Assembly: GCA_009602725.1 (NCBI GenBank)
Contig: WELB01000361.1
Location: 33,326 to 74,195, forward strand
Reading direction: 5' to 3'
Source: Spirogloea muscicola
Lineage: Eukaryota > Streptophyta > Zygnematophyceae > Spirogloeales > Spirogloeaceae
DNA length: 40,870 nt
Shown here: one piece after another, positions 27,100 through 37,620 of the stretch
Numbering within the stretch: the first letter of the stretch is position 1
How the letters are laid out: each line of letters begins with the position of its first letter
Translations under genes and position numbers: made by a program
Notes under the pieces: model-generated
Seen by the model: only the letters and a program-made list of their open reading frames with translations
Database searches by the model: none
Told to the model about the DNA's origin: nothing

Positions 27100-28770
27100 C
27101 CCAACTTTTTCGTGCAAGTAAATGCACAACACGATTAATAGCATGTCAAAGTCACTTCTCACGCCTGAGCTGTTCGGTCTGAGCTCTAGTTTCACCCAAT
27201 GACGAGTAGCAGTTCCAGCGAGCTCTGCATTTGTATTCTTAAAAAGTAATAAATCTGAGTTCATAGGCCCTCTTGTTGTGTAATCAGCAGTTGTGTTTGA
27301 GAACCGCAAGCGCTAGTAGCTGATATAATTCTGCCACGACATGATCCCGCTTGTGGTTGTGGAGGCTACCAAGCAAGATTGTTTGGCCAACTGCCAGGTA
27401 TTATAGATAGCAGCACATCAGGTGTATACTTACAATGCCAGTAGTCTAGACGACACTGTGCAGAAAGGACGCCTTCATGGATTTTGACAACAAATCAATG
27501 TAATAACGTTTGGTGACAGTACAGGTTAGTGGGTATCTGTAGAAGAGGCGCGCCGCACAGAGGTGCTGACACATCAAAATCATACAGGCTCAGCTCGCAC
27601 CCAGGGTGGATAGCAGCAATAGCTAGGGCATCACACAGGCTTGCTCGCTTCAATGAGAATAAGACTCTTTGGCTTCGGAATGCATGAGCCCGATGTACTG
27701 GTGCGCTCATCACGTGGACAAGCACTTCAACTGACCACTGGGCTGACTTAGTGGGTTCCTAGCCCAGCTGGTTCATTATGTTACAATAGTCAACACAAAT
27801 TCTGGTGGCTCAGTTTGAATTCAATGTGCTTCGCATACTGGTAAAAGATTGCCGCCATGGAACAGCCCTCTCTGTACCTGCTTGTCTTTTGGCACGCTGT
27901 ACACTTGCACGCCCAGAAAGTGAGTCCCAACTCAGTTGTGGTTATTATTACAATGCCATATCCTGGAAGTACACCAACGAGGTAGGATCTGGGGCAAGCT
28001 TGATCAACCCTGTGCCCAACAACTTCATAGAAACTGCTTGCGAGGCACCTCTCCAAGTACGCCTCCAGCTGCAGACCACAATGCTCCCATCACAAGAGTG
28101 TGTCAAACAGATGTTGGACTGGTCAGGTCGAGCTATGTTCCTTGAGGAAGTCAGCTTTCTTCATCTCTACGTTCTTGGGATGAGCAGACTCACATGTACA
28201 CGTGATCCGAACTGCTGAACCTGCGTGTATGGGCACTGCAACCAAGGTAAGCAAGTTGTAAGACTACCTCCAGTGCAACATGTTGAGGCTGCCATCCTAG
28301 ATTCATGGTTTCCCCCATTGGTGCACCAGACCTGTCCACGTCACAGATACCCCCTTCAACTGGAGGTAAGGCTGTCTATGCAAGTGAGTGCTGCTACACA
28401 TGAAAAAGCGACCCATTCCTTCTGGCATCTCAATAGTGTCTTTATCACAGGAAAAACTCATGCTGTTGCGATGGTAGAAAATCTCCATGCCTTTTAGCAG
28501 CACCACTTTTGCGCATTGCCTTGACCTTCTCTACTGCATGCGTTGGTGTCCTGCAGCATATGAGACCTTTTCATTCATATCTTCAATGTCTTCACGGCCC
28601 AGCCTGACAACGAAGCGTCACTGAAGCATGTATTGGAATGTCAGCTAGACTCTATCACTGCAAAGAGTGGAGAACCGAGCCAGGACTGCTGGGTGAAGCA
28701 CTGTGTTGAAAGTACAGCACGAATGGTTGAGATCACATTCACTGAAGTGGTTCTTGGGATGTTTCACCTT
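27100..28770. other. Low-repeat stretch with possible exons
   Basis: No LINE signatures. On plus, donors such as CAACCAAG|GTAAGC (~28244) and CTGGAG|GTAAGG (~28362), and an acceptor TTTATCACAG (~28450), suggest exons around 27800-28500, including a 137-codon frame at 27805-28218. I cannot join them into one phase-consistent product and no family is recognised. Confidence 0.3.
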
Positions 28771-28779
28771 ACCTTATCA

Positions 28780-29935
28780 AGTGACGCTCTTGCATATCTT
28801 TGATGAAGTCGTGCAGCACATCAAGTATGCACCTTCAGTCGCAGGGATAAATGCACCATGCTGATCATCCTTGAAAACCTTGAGGAAACCGCCTGCTCTT
28901 TTGGAAATTTTATCAGCTCCTCGGAAGACCAGGCTGGCCTCTTTCATAGCAACCAATTTTGTAGAGTTCACAGCAATTGTTTTCAAACTCTGAGCTGTAC
29001 TGGCCAGAGCTGCAGCGCCTGCAACGGTTGCTACAGCTGCAGCCTAAAGAGAAACATAGCAATCAGTCAAAGAACACTCATAAAGCGGAGATAAATATTG
29101 TCCAAGGCTAGGACCATACAGGTTGTGAGATTGATGACTTTCCGTTGCTTCAAACAGCAGTTTGTGCCTGGTATGAGCAAGCCTGTGTGTCAGATCAAGC
29201 TTGCCGGTGCTGCAGCAAGCAGTACTTAAGTCAACACGGAAAAGCAGGCATGCCAAACCAATGTCCAGATAGCTTTGCATCAAAGCTGGAATGTCCTGTC
29301 CCACTGCCTCGCTTGTGGCACTCAACGAGTGCAGTGCACTTTGTGCAGTGGGCGTCAAGGTCTGGACGGACTTTTGGACCGTCTTTAGATTTGAGGCTGC
29401 CTGTGGCGTGATCCGGTTGGCAGAATCTTGAACAGCAGCAAGAGTCGACGATGCTTGGTCGAGCGTCGTGCTAAGCCTTGGTCCAAGCTCTCCCACCAAT
29501 GATGCTGTTGTATTGGCTAGTTTTCCTATAGCATTGCTTGCATCGCCAGCCTGGGCGCAAGCAACCTGAGCCGAGTACGCTGCTTCTCCAGCATGAGTGG
29601 CTGCACTGGAAATGACATTGGCCGCAACATTCACCTGTGCCATTGTAAGCTTTGCTGCTTCCGCTGACTCACCGACTTGAGCTGCACAGTGAGGGCAGCT
29701 TGTGTGAGTTGTAAATGTGTCATCAAGTTGCCTGAGAGCCAAAGGTGAAGGCAGTGTATATGCAGATTGATATGTTACATAGGGCAACCACTGAAATCAA
29801 GCAAGCAGACAGCCTTACCAGCGGCCCATGAGGTTGTTCCGTTGAGCTTGTCAGCAGAGTCGGTGATAGCTCTACCTACAGTCTGCGCTGGTTTGCTGAG
29901 GGGGTTGCTTATTGCAAGAGTGCGCTAGGTACTCA
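28780..29935 (-). CDS. Unrecognised multi-exon gene with alanine-rich helices
   Basis: Minus-strand exons are supported by splice signals. One contains NPLSKPAQTVGRAITDSADK (about 29820-29925) and ends at a GCTG|GTAAGG donor (29819). A second, long Ala/Ser/Thr-rich helical exon lies at about 29266-29731, after a CTCTCAG acceptor. It contains NVISSAATHAGEAAYSAQ and ends ALMQSYLDIG. A third starts after TTTCTCTTTAG at 29043 (AAVATVAGAAALASTAQSLK) and runs to about 28780. A 38-nt intron at ~29635-29672 is possible. Near 28800 two frames look protein-like, so the 3' end is uncertain. The heptad-like Ala/Leu spacing suggests amphipathic helices or a coiled coil. No family is recognised. A partial paralogue is at 38440-38607. 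Confidence 0.45.
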
Positions 29936-30440
29936 GAACCCTCAGGCTCATCAGCCGCACTTGGTCAGGCGCTCAGTGGAGGCCTCGCGAGAAGTCGTGA
30001 AGAAGGTGTTAGTTGAAGGCAACGTCGAGGCGTCTGCTTGCCCCTTCGCTACTTGAGCTCCACATGTTGGCCAGCACACACCAAGCAAGAGAAGGTGCGC
30101 AAGCCTAGCCAGCTGCATAAGAAAACCAGTGGCACTCGAGGGCGACGTGAAGGTCAGCCCTTTTGCACTGCCTTCTCAGCTGCCTCCGTCCTGTGACGGC
30201 ACCCTCGCCAAGCTGAAGCCTCCAGCAACTCCCCTCCTTGCTGCCCGTATGGAAGGCTGCGCAGACCTTGTTCTGCACTCATCTCACAGGCCTCTAGGTG
30301 GGCCTTCCTGACTGACTGACGGTGGGGGCGCGGGTGGTGGTGTTCGGCGGTGGCGGTGGCGGCCCGCCGCCGCCACGCTCTGACGGCCTCGCCACGACCT
30401 AGTGTGCACCCAGCTGGAAGTCCCGCGGAATTCCAGGTAC
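29936..30440. other. Unassigned stretch
   Basis: Short open frames on both strands around 30130-30440 are Pro/Ala/Arg-rich with no domain. A GGTGGTG/GGCGGTGGCGG run lies near 30330-30365. Confidence 0.3.
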
Positions 30441-30444
30441 CCAG

Positions 30445-30530
30445 CAAGAAGAAAGCGCGGCCAGATTGACTGGTAGCTGGGAAAGCCCACCAGAGAGCAA
30501 AAGTCGGTCACCTCGCGGCATACGAGGCCC
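30445..30530 (-). repeat. LINE tail B, minus strand
   Basis: GAAAGCGCGGCCAGATTGAC followed by TGGTAGCTGGGAAAGCCCACC matches tail B. The stem has lost pairing (GCTGGG versus CCCACC), unlike the intact copies. Confidence 0.65.
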
Positions 30531-30589
30531 AGCGTGCGACAGGGCAACCAAAACAGAAGGCCCACGCCGTCTGTCGCTACACCGTCCAG

Positions 30590-31370
30590 ACCTGCAGCCC
30601 AACATGCATATGCTCACATGTGCTCACATTCAGATTCTTTCAGCTACTGTAAGCAGAGCAGACAGCTCGCACCTGTCATCACAGGTCTTAAGAGCAGCCC
30701 CTTCGGCCAGAGACTGCTGGGGTTCTGCTGCTTCTGCTTTGAAAGTGTAGCGAGGTCCAAGCAGTTAAATGGAGCAAACCCGTGGAGCAATCTGCATACA
30801 TAGTGTGTAGGTGAGCATGCAACAATACATGAACTTGACGGTGTTCTTGTGCATAGCCAACCAGCATATGCTGGCCCCTGGTATTCTCCAATCCCACTAC
30901 AGCAGCACCTACAACCACACGCCACTGCAACTCAATGCATGTGTTGCACACAGAGAAGAGCTTGCGGTGCCGAACCTACCGAAGGTAAGGCCGCTCGGTG
31001 ATTGATGCGTACATAGCAGCCTAGCACGTCCCACCTCCTACAGAAGCATTAAAAGTGCTGGTTGCCAGGTGCTTGTGACTCTATGCAATGTCAATTCATC
31101 GCCTTCAGCATTATCAATTGATAGTATCTCGCATGTGATTGACAGATGACGTTATGTAGGCTGGACGTTGGAGGGGTGATGAACGACTGCTCGTTGTGCT
31201 GCTGTGCGGTAAGCAAAGCGATCTCTATCAAGGACACATGGACTTTTGTCGGACTCAATGTATTTGTGTATTGCCTTGCGGGTTATTACAAATCTGGACC
31301 ACAGTGCCCTTGAGTACTGTTGGAAGTTGTGAAGGTACAGCTGGTTATTTGCGAGCTTTCACAGCAGTAG
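30590..31370. repeat. Diverged segmental repeat, copy 2
   Basis: This is homologous to 18915-19720 in the same order and orientation. It lacks the LINE fragment that interrupts copy 1 at 19720, so it shows the pre-insertion state of that junction. Confidence 0.75.
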
Positions 31371-31825
31371 AACTTGATTGACTTGCAAACAACCGGCTCC
31401 ACCTCGTCTTGCAACAACAGAAGTGACCCAAGAACCTGCCTAAAGCAAGATTCAGAACAGTGAGCTCTACGCTTTTTCCAGCGGTGTAGTTATGCACCAC
31501 AGCTTCCATGACTCATTTCAATGTCACAAGGCGTGCTAGCTGACGTGTCTTCCTGGTAGACGTTTACAGTTCTCTGGTCAGAACTCTAGTCTGGAGAAGC
31601 TAATCACGCACAAGTCAGGAAAGGCATGCAGATCTCGTCACCAACTCTCAGCAACATCGGCATCCAAGCTGGCCGAGGTGGTTTTTGATGAACATGACTA
31701 CCTTCTCATACCACGACAGGAGCAGGACTAGAGCAAGTGCTTCTCTTGCATGAGTGCCTATGTATTCAAGATCATGCGTTCTGTGTGCCATTAAAACAGT
31801 CAGCCTATCATCTAGTGCTTTACCA
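31371..31825. other. Unassigned spacer inside the segmental repeat
   Basis: This joins copy 2 to the fourth ~600-bp unit. Words near 31680-31740 (CTTCTCATACCACGA, GAGCAGGACT) match the end parts of the tandem units at 20340-20380 and 20940-20980, so it is partly a decayed unit. No gene. Confidence 0.4.
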
Positions 31826-32290
31826 ATTTGAGTTGCTGCAGATTAGTCAAAAGGGTGGTTTACTTGCCTGGGATGCTTCTGACTATGTTCGCACTTGTGC
31901 AAGTGGAGGTGCTTGAAGCTTCACAAAGAAGAGCAGCCACAATGTATAGTACTCTTGTCGTGGTCGATTGTTCAGGGGTGATCGAGCCGTGGTTCACATC
32001 CTTGCTGGATCATCAAGTGACACAGCATCTACTGAAGCGTGAGCATCGAGCCACGCTTGACTACTGCATAGCACTCCTCAGAAGTGGAAGCTACAAGTAC
32101 CGGTCAGTGGTGTCGGATGCTAATCGGATGGTGATGTTACACACGCAGAGCGTTTGCAGCCCATGACATCGCCATATGGATCTATGGAGTGTGATCTCGA
32201 GCGAGGAATGTGAGCTGCGCCTCTGTGCCGCTGCTGCCCCGGCGGCGCTGCAAGCGGCAGCAGCGAGCTGCTCGACGCAGCGCCATCCAA
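31826..32290 (+). repeat. Fourth ~600-bp-family unit
   Basis: This shares GCAAGTGGAGGTGCTTGAAG, CATCAAGTGACACAGCAT, GCGTGAGCATCGAGCCACGC and the CCGGCGGCGCTGC run with the three tandem units at 19956-21560. It has the longest surviving open plus frame of the family (112 codons, 31828-32166, containing LVVVDCSGVIEPWFTSLLDH). No protein family is recognised. Confidence 0.75.
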
Positions 32291-32299
32291 GTCAAGAGC

Positions 32300-32450
32300 G
32301 GGCACCTTGCCTCCAGCTCCCCGAGGAGTGCAGCGAGTATATTCGCTACCCGGAGACTAGTTTCTCTGACCTGCGGCTGCTCTGTGGCTACCTCAGTCAC
32401 TGTGTGCTTTAGCGCTTTCTTCGACCCCTTCGAACTTTGTTAGTACTTCT
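32300..32450 (+). pseudogene. LINE 3' coding end
   Basis: The plus frame reads YIRYPETSFSDLRLL at 32338-32382, then loses the TRGY end. A UTR remnant follows (GTGTGCTTTAGCGCTTTC). The hairpin is missing. Confidence 0.6.
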
Positions 32451-32934
32451 GAAGGCCACTATCTCACAGCAGGTGATAGACTAAGCCACCAGGTTTTCAT
32501 GTAGTGGGGTATAAATGGCAATCAACTACGTACTAAGCTGACATGGGAAAGTGAGGATCCTCTCAATCGCAGCAATACTTCGGCTTATTGCACTTATTCG
32601 CAAGCCACCTCCGGGACAGCCCATGTCTGGGTGCCATGTTGATGTGGAGAATGTCATTCTTTATCGTGCTTGTCCCTCCCTGCCTGTGCTGATCTCCTAT
32701 TTTCGTGCTTTCGCTCCGATGTTTCATCATTTGCCTGAACATGGCGTGTATTGAGCTTCGTGCCAGTGTCCTGGTTGGACGTCTGCTGAATGACACAACT
32801 GCTGAATGACAAGACTGCAATGAACGAGTCCTCTCATGAACGAGTCCGAAGCAGAAAATTGCCTTCTGCCGAAGTTTCTCGTCAAGTGTACTTGGATTAG
32901 TACCAGGATGGCTGTGAACGCGTGCAATCATTAA
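32451..32934. other. Unassigned spacer
   Basis: This is a low-repeat stretch with a short internal duplication, CTGAATGACA twice near 32785-32815 and ATGAACGAGTCC twice near 32819-32850. A long minus-strand frame covers it and the following repeat, but it has no domain. Confidence 0.3.
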
Positions 32935-33425
32935 CACATTGGCTACCACCCCTCGCCAGGCCTTAAGGGCGGGCTTACAGTGAGGCGTGTTTCGCTTCAC
33001 ACGACAGCACCCATGATTATTAATCACGGGCTCGCCCGGTCTCCTCGCAGGTTTTGCAGAGGATATCAATGACATGCCTAAGGCAGCAGGTTGGATAGGG
33101 ACGCGAAGTTCAAAAGCAGACCAGACAAGCTGTGCAATCATATTCCTGGGCGCCCAGTAACTGCATTCGGGGCTTGAGCCCACGTACAAAAGCCCGAGGA
33201 CAAAGCGGCCCGGGCATGCCTGTTGGGCTTCAGCAGGCGGCAGCAGGAGCGAAGCCGCGACAGAGCCAGCGATCACACTCTTGCTGCCATGGGGCTGCGC
33301 CGCGCCCAGGGGAGCGGCGACGCCAGTTCAGCATCAAGCAGGTAGCCATCATCGCAATCCAGTGCAGTGGACCCTCGACAACGTGCATTCGTGACTACAC
33401 TTGCCTTGTACTTGCCGCTCCGGCC
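32935..33425 (+). repeat. Long dispersed direct repeat, copy 2
   Basis: This is the partner of 15628-16170. It keeps the palindrome TGGGCGCCCA (33148-33157) and GTACAAAAGCCCGAG, and runs without a break into the LINE coding end below. That favours it being upstream sequence of that subfamily. Confidence 0.75.
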
Positions 33426-33695
33426 CTCTGTCCAGATGGGTATGCCGGCAGCCTATCTGTCATTTCTGCAACGTCGAGTGTCAACCTGTCTGCAACGAGC
33501 TCAGGCGTATGCTCTGCATCAGAAAGCTGGTCGAGCCTTAGCTGCTGGCACAAGAGCTAGTCAATTGCCGTCCGGTATTCGAGCGTCAGCTAGCGACCTC
33601 TATGTGCTGACTCGTGGTTACTGAGCGGGTCAGCTTAGCAGCAGGTGACGTACATTTGTCCAATGTGCTTGCCTTAGTACTTGGCCACACATGGC
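33426..33695 (+). pseudogene. LINE C-terminal fragment with tail E
   Basis: The plus frame reads AYLSFLQRRVSTCLQRAQAY, HQKAGRALAAG and SDLYVLTRGY-stop (33622-33624), then the tail-E UTR. The open part is about 85 codons. It represents a subfamily distinct from the SDLRLL group. Confidence 0.7.
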
Positions 33696-34150
33696 CTCCC
33701 CATCTCTTAATATACACGCATTTTCTGTCACTCAAAAGCGACCGCTCGCTTTTGAGGCTGAGGGGTTTGTCCTTTCCCGTTGCGGCTTCCTCGCAGACAC
33801 TTAGGGGTTACTGAGTAATTTGTAGCTGCTTTCTTTCTTTGTGTGCTTTGGTTTCTTAGCGCTTCCTCTGGCTTCCTCTGGCCCCCTTCTCGTTCTTTGT
33901 TCATTCTTTTTTGGGCTGGCTTGTCCAGCCCCTATCCTCAATGGGCGAGCCCTTTCTTCTTTCTTTTTCGCAGACCATTCTTGCTGGCCCTTCTCATTCC
34001 TCTGTGAGGACTAGAGGTTACTGAGCGTTCCCTGGCTGGTCTTAGTCCTGGTCCTTCGCTCTCCGGCTCCTTCAGACCTTGTCCATTCCTTTGGGCTGGC
34101 CTTTCCCAGCCACCAGTCAATCTGGCCGCGCTTTCTCTGTGAAACCTGCC
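33696..34150 (+). repeat. Tails A and B in tandem, plus strand
   Basis: Tail A is at 33895-33965 (GGGCTGGCTTGTCCAGCCCC, then ATGGGCGAGCCC). It runs into a coding-end remnant (AGAGGTTACTGAGCG) and tail B at 34075-34138 (GGCTGGCCTTTCCCAGCC). 33701-33725 is a 25-bp word shared exactly with 40708-40732. Confidence 0.7.
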
Positions 34151-34673
34151 GGGAAGGCTTTTAGGAAAGCGCTTCTTGACCCCTTGGGTCTGGACGGACC
34201 TGCAGGTCTGGACGGCGTAACTGAAGGCCCACGCCGGGGGGCCGACCTGTCGAGACGCTAAGGAGCCATCGAGGCACCCGTGTGTGGACCACCTGGCCAG
34301 GCCAGGTCGGTTAGCGAGGCGCCATGGTGGACACCGAGCCACCGAGGGCCCCGTGCGTGACCACCTGGCCAGGCTAGGTCGTCACTTGCCAACCAGGTAA
34401 GCGTAACCAACTGAATTAAGGCTCACAGTACGTGAGAACATTACATAGGGGCTGTGGAAAGAAAACAAAACAGCTCTTCCAGATTGAAAGCAAAATGGCT
34501 AAGAAAGGGCCAGCCCAAAGGAATGAAGGGCCGGATGGTGCAAAAAGTGGGGGGGCCATGGAGGGCGGGGAAGGTTGTCAAAGAGAAAAAGGCGCCGTTT
34601 GCCACATTTGGTGCTGACCAGGATGCCTTCAACCCCCGTTGGTGGAAGTAACGGCGCCGTTCGCCACAAGAGA
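34151..34673. other. Unassigned stretch with a short palindromic repeat
   Basis: The word ACCACCTGGCCAGG followed by CCAGGTCG or CTAGGTCG occurs twice (about 34288-34309 and 34361-34381) and contains the palindrome CCTGGCCAGG. GGCGCCGTTNGCCAC also repeats at 34589 and 34652. No gene recognised. Confidence 0.4.
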
Positions 34674-34873
34674 AAGCGGCTGCTGATGTTAAAGAATCGG
34701 CTGTAAACTGCCAGCCAGATGCATACAGGTGTTCATGACGGAGCCAAAGGCTAGGCAGACAGGGCGCCCTCAATACCCCCGTGTCAGCAGTAGGAAGTCA
34801 GATGGGCTGAGGGGAGGAAGAGCAACCCCACTGCGCAGACCAGAGGCTGCTGCAAGGGCGCGACCAACCCGAC
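34674..34873 (-). repeat. Composite LINE repeat, copy 2
   Basis: This is the second copy of the chimeric junction described at 11045-11250. The minus strand reads SDFLLLTRGY-stop (about 34770-34800), then the RLE-like start YASGWQFTADSLTSAAAF (about 34675-34730). Confidence 0.75.
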
Positions 34874-35845
34874 GATGCGTTCGCCACAAGGGCGGCCGGA
34901 TCTCGCCGCCCTCCTCTCGGAGTAAGGAGCGCGAGTACTCTGACCACCCTCCAGGCGACGCCTTCGCGGCAATGGCCATTGATGTACACGGGGCCTTGGG
35001 CAGTGGCTGGTTGGATCTCCTCCAGCGGTCCACGCGCGGGCTGGCCGTGCTATGGCTGCTGCTTCCGGGTCTCGGCAAAGTGCCGCTTCTCCTGCTCCGA
35101 GTTACTCTGATCTGCTGTTGCTCACACGCGGATACTGAGCAGCCATCTGCATCTCCCTCTGCACCATCGTGCACTTTGTAGTGTAGTCCTTTTTCAGCAC
35201 CTCTTTCTTTGGCTTTGAACATTGTCCATTCTTTTTGGGTTGGCTTTGCCAGCCCCTCTTCTCAATGGGCGAGCACCTTCTTTGGCTCATGCGGTCCACG
35301 CGCGCGCTGGCCGCGCTATGGCTAATGCTGCTTCCGGGTCTCGGCAGAGTGCCGCTTTTCCTGCTTCGAGTTACTCTGATCTGCTGTTGCTCACACGTGG
35401 ATACTGAGCATCCATCTGAATCTCCCTCTGCACCGTCTCGTGCTTTGCAGTGTAGTCCTTTTTCGGCACTTCTTTCTTTGGCTTTGGACATTGTCCGTTC
35501 CTTTTGGGTTGGCTTTGCCAGCCCCTCTTCTCTGTGGGCGAGCTCTTCTTCCCCGGGCGCTGCACCTTTGCGCCGGCAGAGCCCTCGCTGCTGCCTCTGG
35601 CTCTGGCCAGGGGACCCACTTTCAGGAGCCCAGCATCTCTGATCTGCGGCTGCTTAGCAGGGGTTACTGAGTGTCTCGTAGCTGCTTTGTTTCTGTATCT
35701 TAGCGCTTCCCCGGGCCCCCTTCTCGTACTCTGTTCATTCTTTTTCGGGCTGGTTGTTCCAGCCCCTCTTCTCAATGGGCGAGCACTTTCTTCTTCAGGT
35801 AAAGGTCGCGAGCTGATTCCTCCCGAAGAAAAAGCTCGCCCATAG
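34874..35845 (+). mobile_element. Tandem array of three LINE 3' ends
   Basis: Copy 1 (34874-35280) has SKEREYSDHP, AAMAIDVHGALGSGWLDLL and an LLLLTRGY end in a second frame, then tail A. Copy 2 (35281-35540) starts right after GGGCGAGCACC and repeats the coding end and tail A. Copy 3 (35541-35800) starts right after GGGCGAGCTC, with an LCAGRALAAASGSGQGTHF end, SDLRLLSRGY-stop and tail A with a perfect 7-bp stem (35747-35765). Each copy begins at nearly the same point in the tail of the one before, so these look like repeated insertions at one spot or template jumps. Confidence 0.8.
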
Positions 35846-36290
35846 AAGAGAGGGGCTGGCAGAAGCCAGCCAAGAAAAAATGGACAAAATCCAAAGAGCT
35901 ACAGGAGAATCATTCAGTAACCTCTGCTAAGCAGCCGCAGGTCCCGAGGAGGGCCCACTTTTTGAAAGCGCGGCCAGATTGACTGGTGGCTGGGAAAGGC
36001 CAGCCCAAAAGAATGGACAAGGTCTGAGGGAGCTTGAGTGCGAACGACTAGGACTAAGACATCAGCCAGGGAACGCTCAGTAACCTCTAGACAGGAGATG
36101 CAGATCCGAGTAGCTAGCTGGTGAAAAGACGTCGCCCTGACGGAAGGATGAGCTCGCCCATGGAAGAGAGGGGCTGGCAGAAGCCAGCCAAAGAAGAATG
36201 GACAAAATCCAAAAGAAAGGAAACACACTAGCTAGGCATCGAGACAACTAGACATGACGGAACCACACGAAGTTCAAAACCCGCGGGTGA
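35825..36290 (-). mobile_element. LINE 3' ends, minus strand, facing the array
   Basis: Tail A is at 35836-35885 (AGCTCGCCCATAGAAGAGAG, hairpin GGCTGGCAGAAGCCAGCC). A coding end is at 35925-35950. The young tail-B copy is at 35967-36146 (partner of 16613-16792). A second tail A is at 36150-36210. The array at 34874-35845 ends in a plus-strand tail A, so the two groups meet tail to tail near 35800-35835. Confidence 0.75.
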
Positions 36291-36600
36291 GCAACATCAG
36301 GTCAGAGTAGCTTGAAGCTGGAAAAGATGCAGCCGGACGAGACCCGGAAGCAGCAACAAGAGCACGGCCCGCGCGCGAGTGGACGGCATGGGGAGCGTTG
36401 AAGGGACACGGAGAGCCGCATCCGGAAAACCTGGGCCAGGGAGCCGGCCGCGCGCTTCGGAAGCCGGAGGCCGCCCACTTTTCGGCAAGTGCTCGCCCAA
36501 TAAGAATAGGGGCTGGAAAAACCAGCCCGAAAAAGAATGAACAGAGAACTTTTCGCCCCCCCCTCCCCGCGTTCTGCTGGGCCTGCTCGAGTCGCGTGGC
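36290..36600 (-). pseudogene. LINE C-terminal fragment with tail A upstream
   Basis: The minus frame reads AAGSLAQVFRMRLSVSLQRS (about 36390-36450), then the Gly/Ser-rich end. At 36488-36545 a tail A from a different insertion has a perfect stem GGGCTGGAAAAACCAGCCC (36510-36528). The coding part ends in a frameshift before the LLTRGY position. Confidence 0.7.
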
Positions 36601-36765
36601 TTAGGGGAAGGCAGGATGGAGGGGAAGGCTGTGCGGGCCGTTTTCTCTTCCTCCCCCCCTCCTCGCTTCTCTGCAGCTTCCTTGCAGCTTCTTGGAGGCG
36701 AGGCGCTGCTGGGGGAGGCAGCACCTGGGGAAGGCGGCGGACTCGCCCGCCCGTGGCGATCCAGT
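36601..36765. other. GC-rich spacer
   Basis: This is a pyrimidine/purine-skewed GC-rich stretch with no LINE landmark and no domain. Confidence 0.3.
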
Positions 36766-37240
36766 AAGAAAGTGCCCGCCCATAGAGAAGAGGGCTGGCA
36801 AAGCCAACCCAAAAAGAATGGCCAATGTTCAAAGCCAAAGAAAGAAGTGCTGAAAAACAAAGAAAGAAAGCAGCTACAAATTACTCAGTAACCCCTGCTA
36901 AGCAGCCGCAAATCAGAGAGGCTAGGGTCCTGGAAGTGGGTCCCCTGGACAGAGCCAGAGGCAGCAGCGAGGGCTCTCCCGGCACGAACGTGCAGCGCAC
37001 GGGCCATGGACCTCTGCAGCGAGACGGCCAAGCGCATGCGATACACTTGCTAAGTAAGGAGGGTCTCGAGCTCCTCCATGGGCTGGCCTTCGGAAAAACA
37101 GCTCTTCCAATAGGAGAGAAGGCGCGCGGTTTCGCATGAAATTGAAGCGACGCCAATTCAATAGAAGGCAGTGGCTGGGTAACGCCAGCCCAAAAGGGAT
37201 GAACAAGGTTCAAAGGGCCGAAAAGCGCCACCACCACACA
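36766..37240 (-). mobile_element. LINE 3' ends, minus strand
   Basis: Tail A is at 36770-36830 (AGTGCCCGCCCATAGAGAAG, GGGCTGGCAAAGCCAACCC). A coding end is at 36895-37075, with the SDLRLL region near 36900-36930 and the LARGP/RMRLSVS region further up in other frames. A decayed tail lies near 37150-37225 (GCAGTGGCTGGGTAACGCCAGCCC). Confidence 0.65.
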
Positions 37241-37249
37241 GCTACGCAA

Positions 37250-37620
37250 GCTTTTCCCACATCTGGGAATGGCTGTTTCTTGGAAGAAAGGGGCTCTCCT
37301 CACAGCTGGGTGCCTTCAGCGCCTTTGCGGCTGCTCAACAGGGGATATTGAGAACCCAGTGGCCACTTGACTTGCTGTGTGCTTTAGCGCTTCTCTGGCC
37401 CCTTCAAACTCTGTTCATTCCTCTTTCTGGGCTGGCCAACCACAGCAATCGCCCTTTCCTAACTTTTTCTTCCTAACAAAGTCTTGCTTCTGCTTTCGGC
37501 CCTTCGAGCTTGGCCTCTGACAGCCATTGCCTTACATTGGAAGAGCTGTTTCCTTTTAGACCTTGTCCACTCCTTCTGGGGCTAGCTTTTCATAGCCCTC
37601 GCCCCCTTTGAAAGAGCTCT
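37250..37620 (+). repeat. LINE coding end and tails, plus strand
   Basis: The coding end PLRLLNRGY is at about 37325-37351, then a UTR and a tail-C-like hairpin (GGGCTGGCCAACCACAGC, ~37428). 37490-37535 repeats a hairpin-end motif. 37555-37620 is a tail-D-like copy (TTTTCATAGCCCTCGCCCCC, TTTGAAAGAGCTC). They lie one after another. Confidence 0.6.

Noticed and set aside
32563-33276. Minus-strand frame of 237 codons starting like a signal peptide (SLLLPPAEAQQ)
   Set aside because: It spans the dispersed repeat and unrelated flank. Copy 1 at 15.9 kb shares only part and stops early, so the resemblance to a secreted protein is likely accidental.
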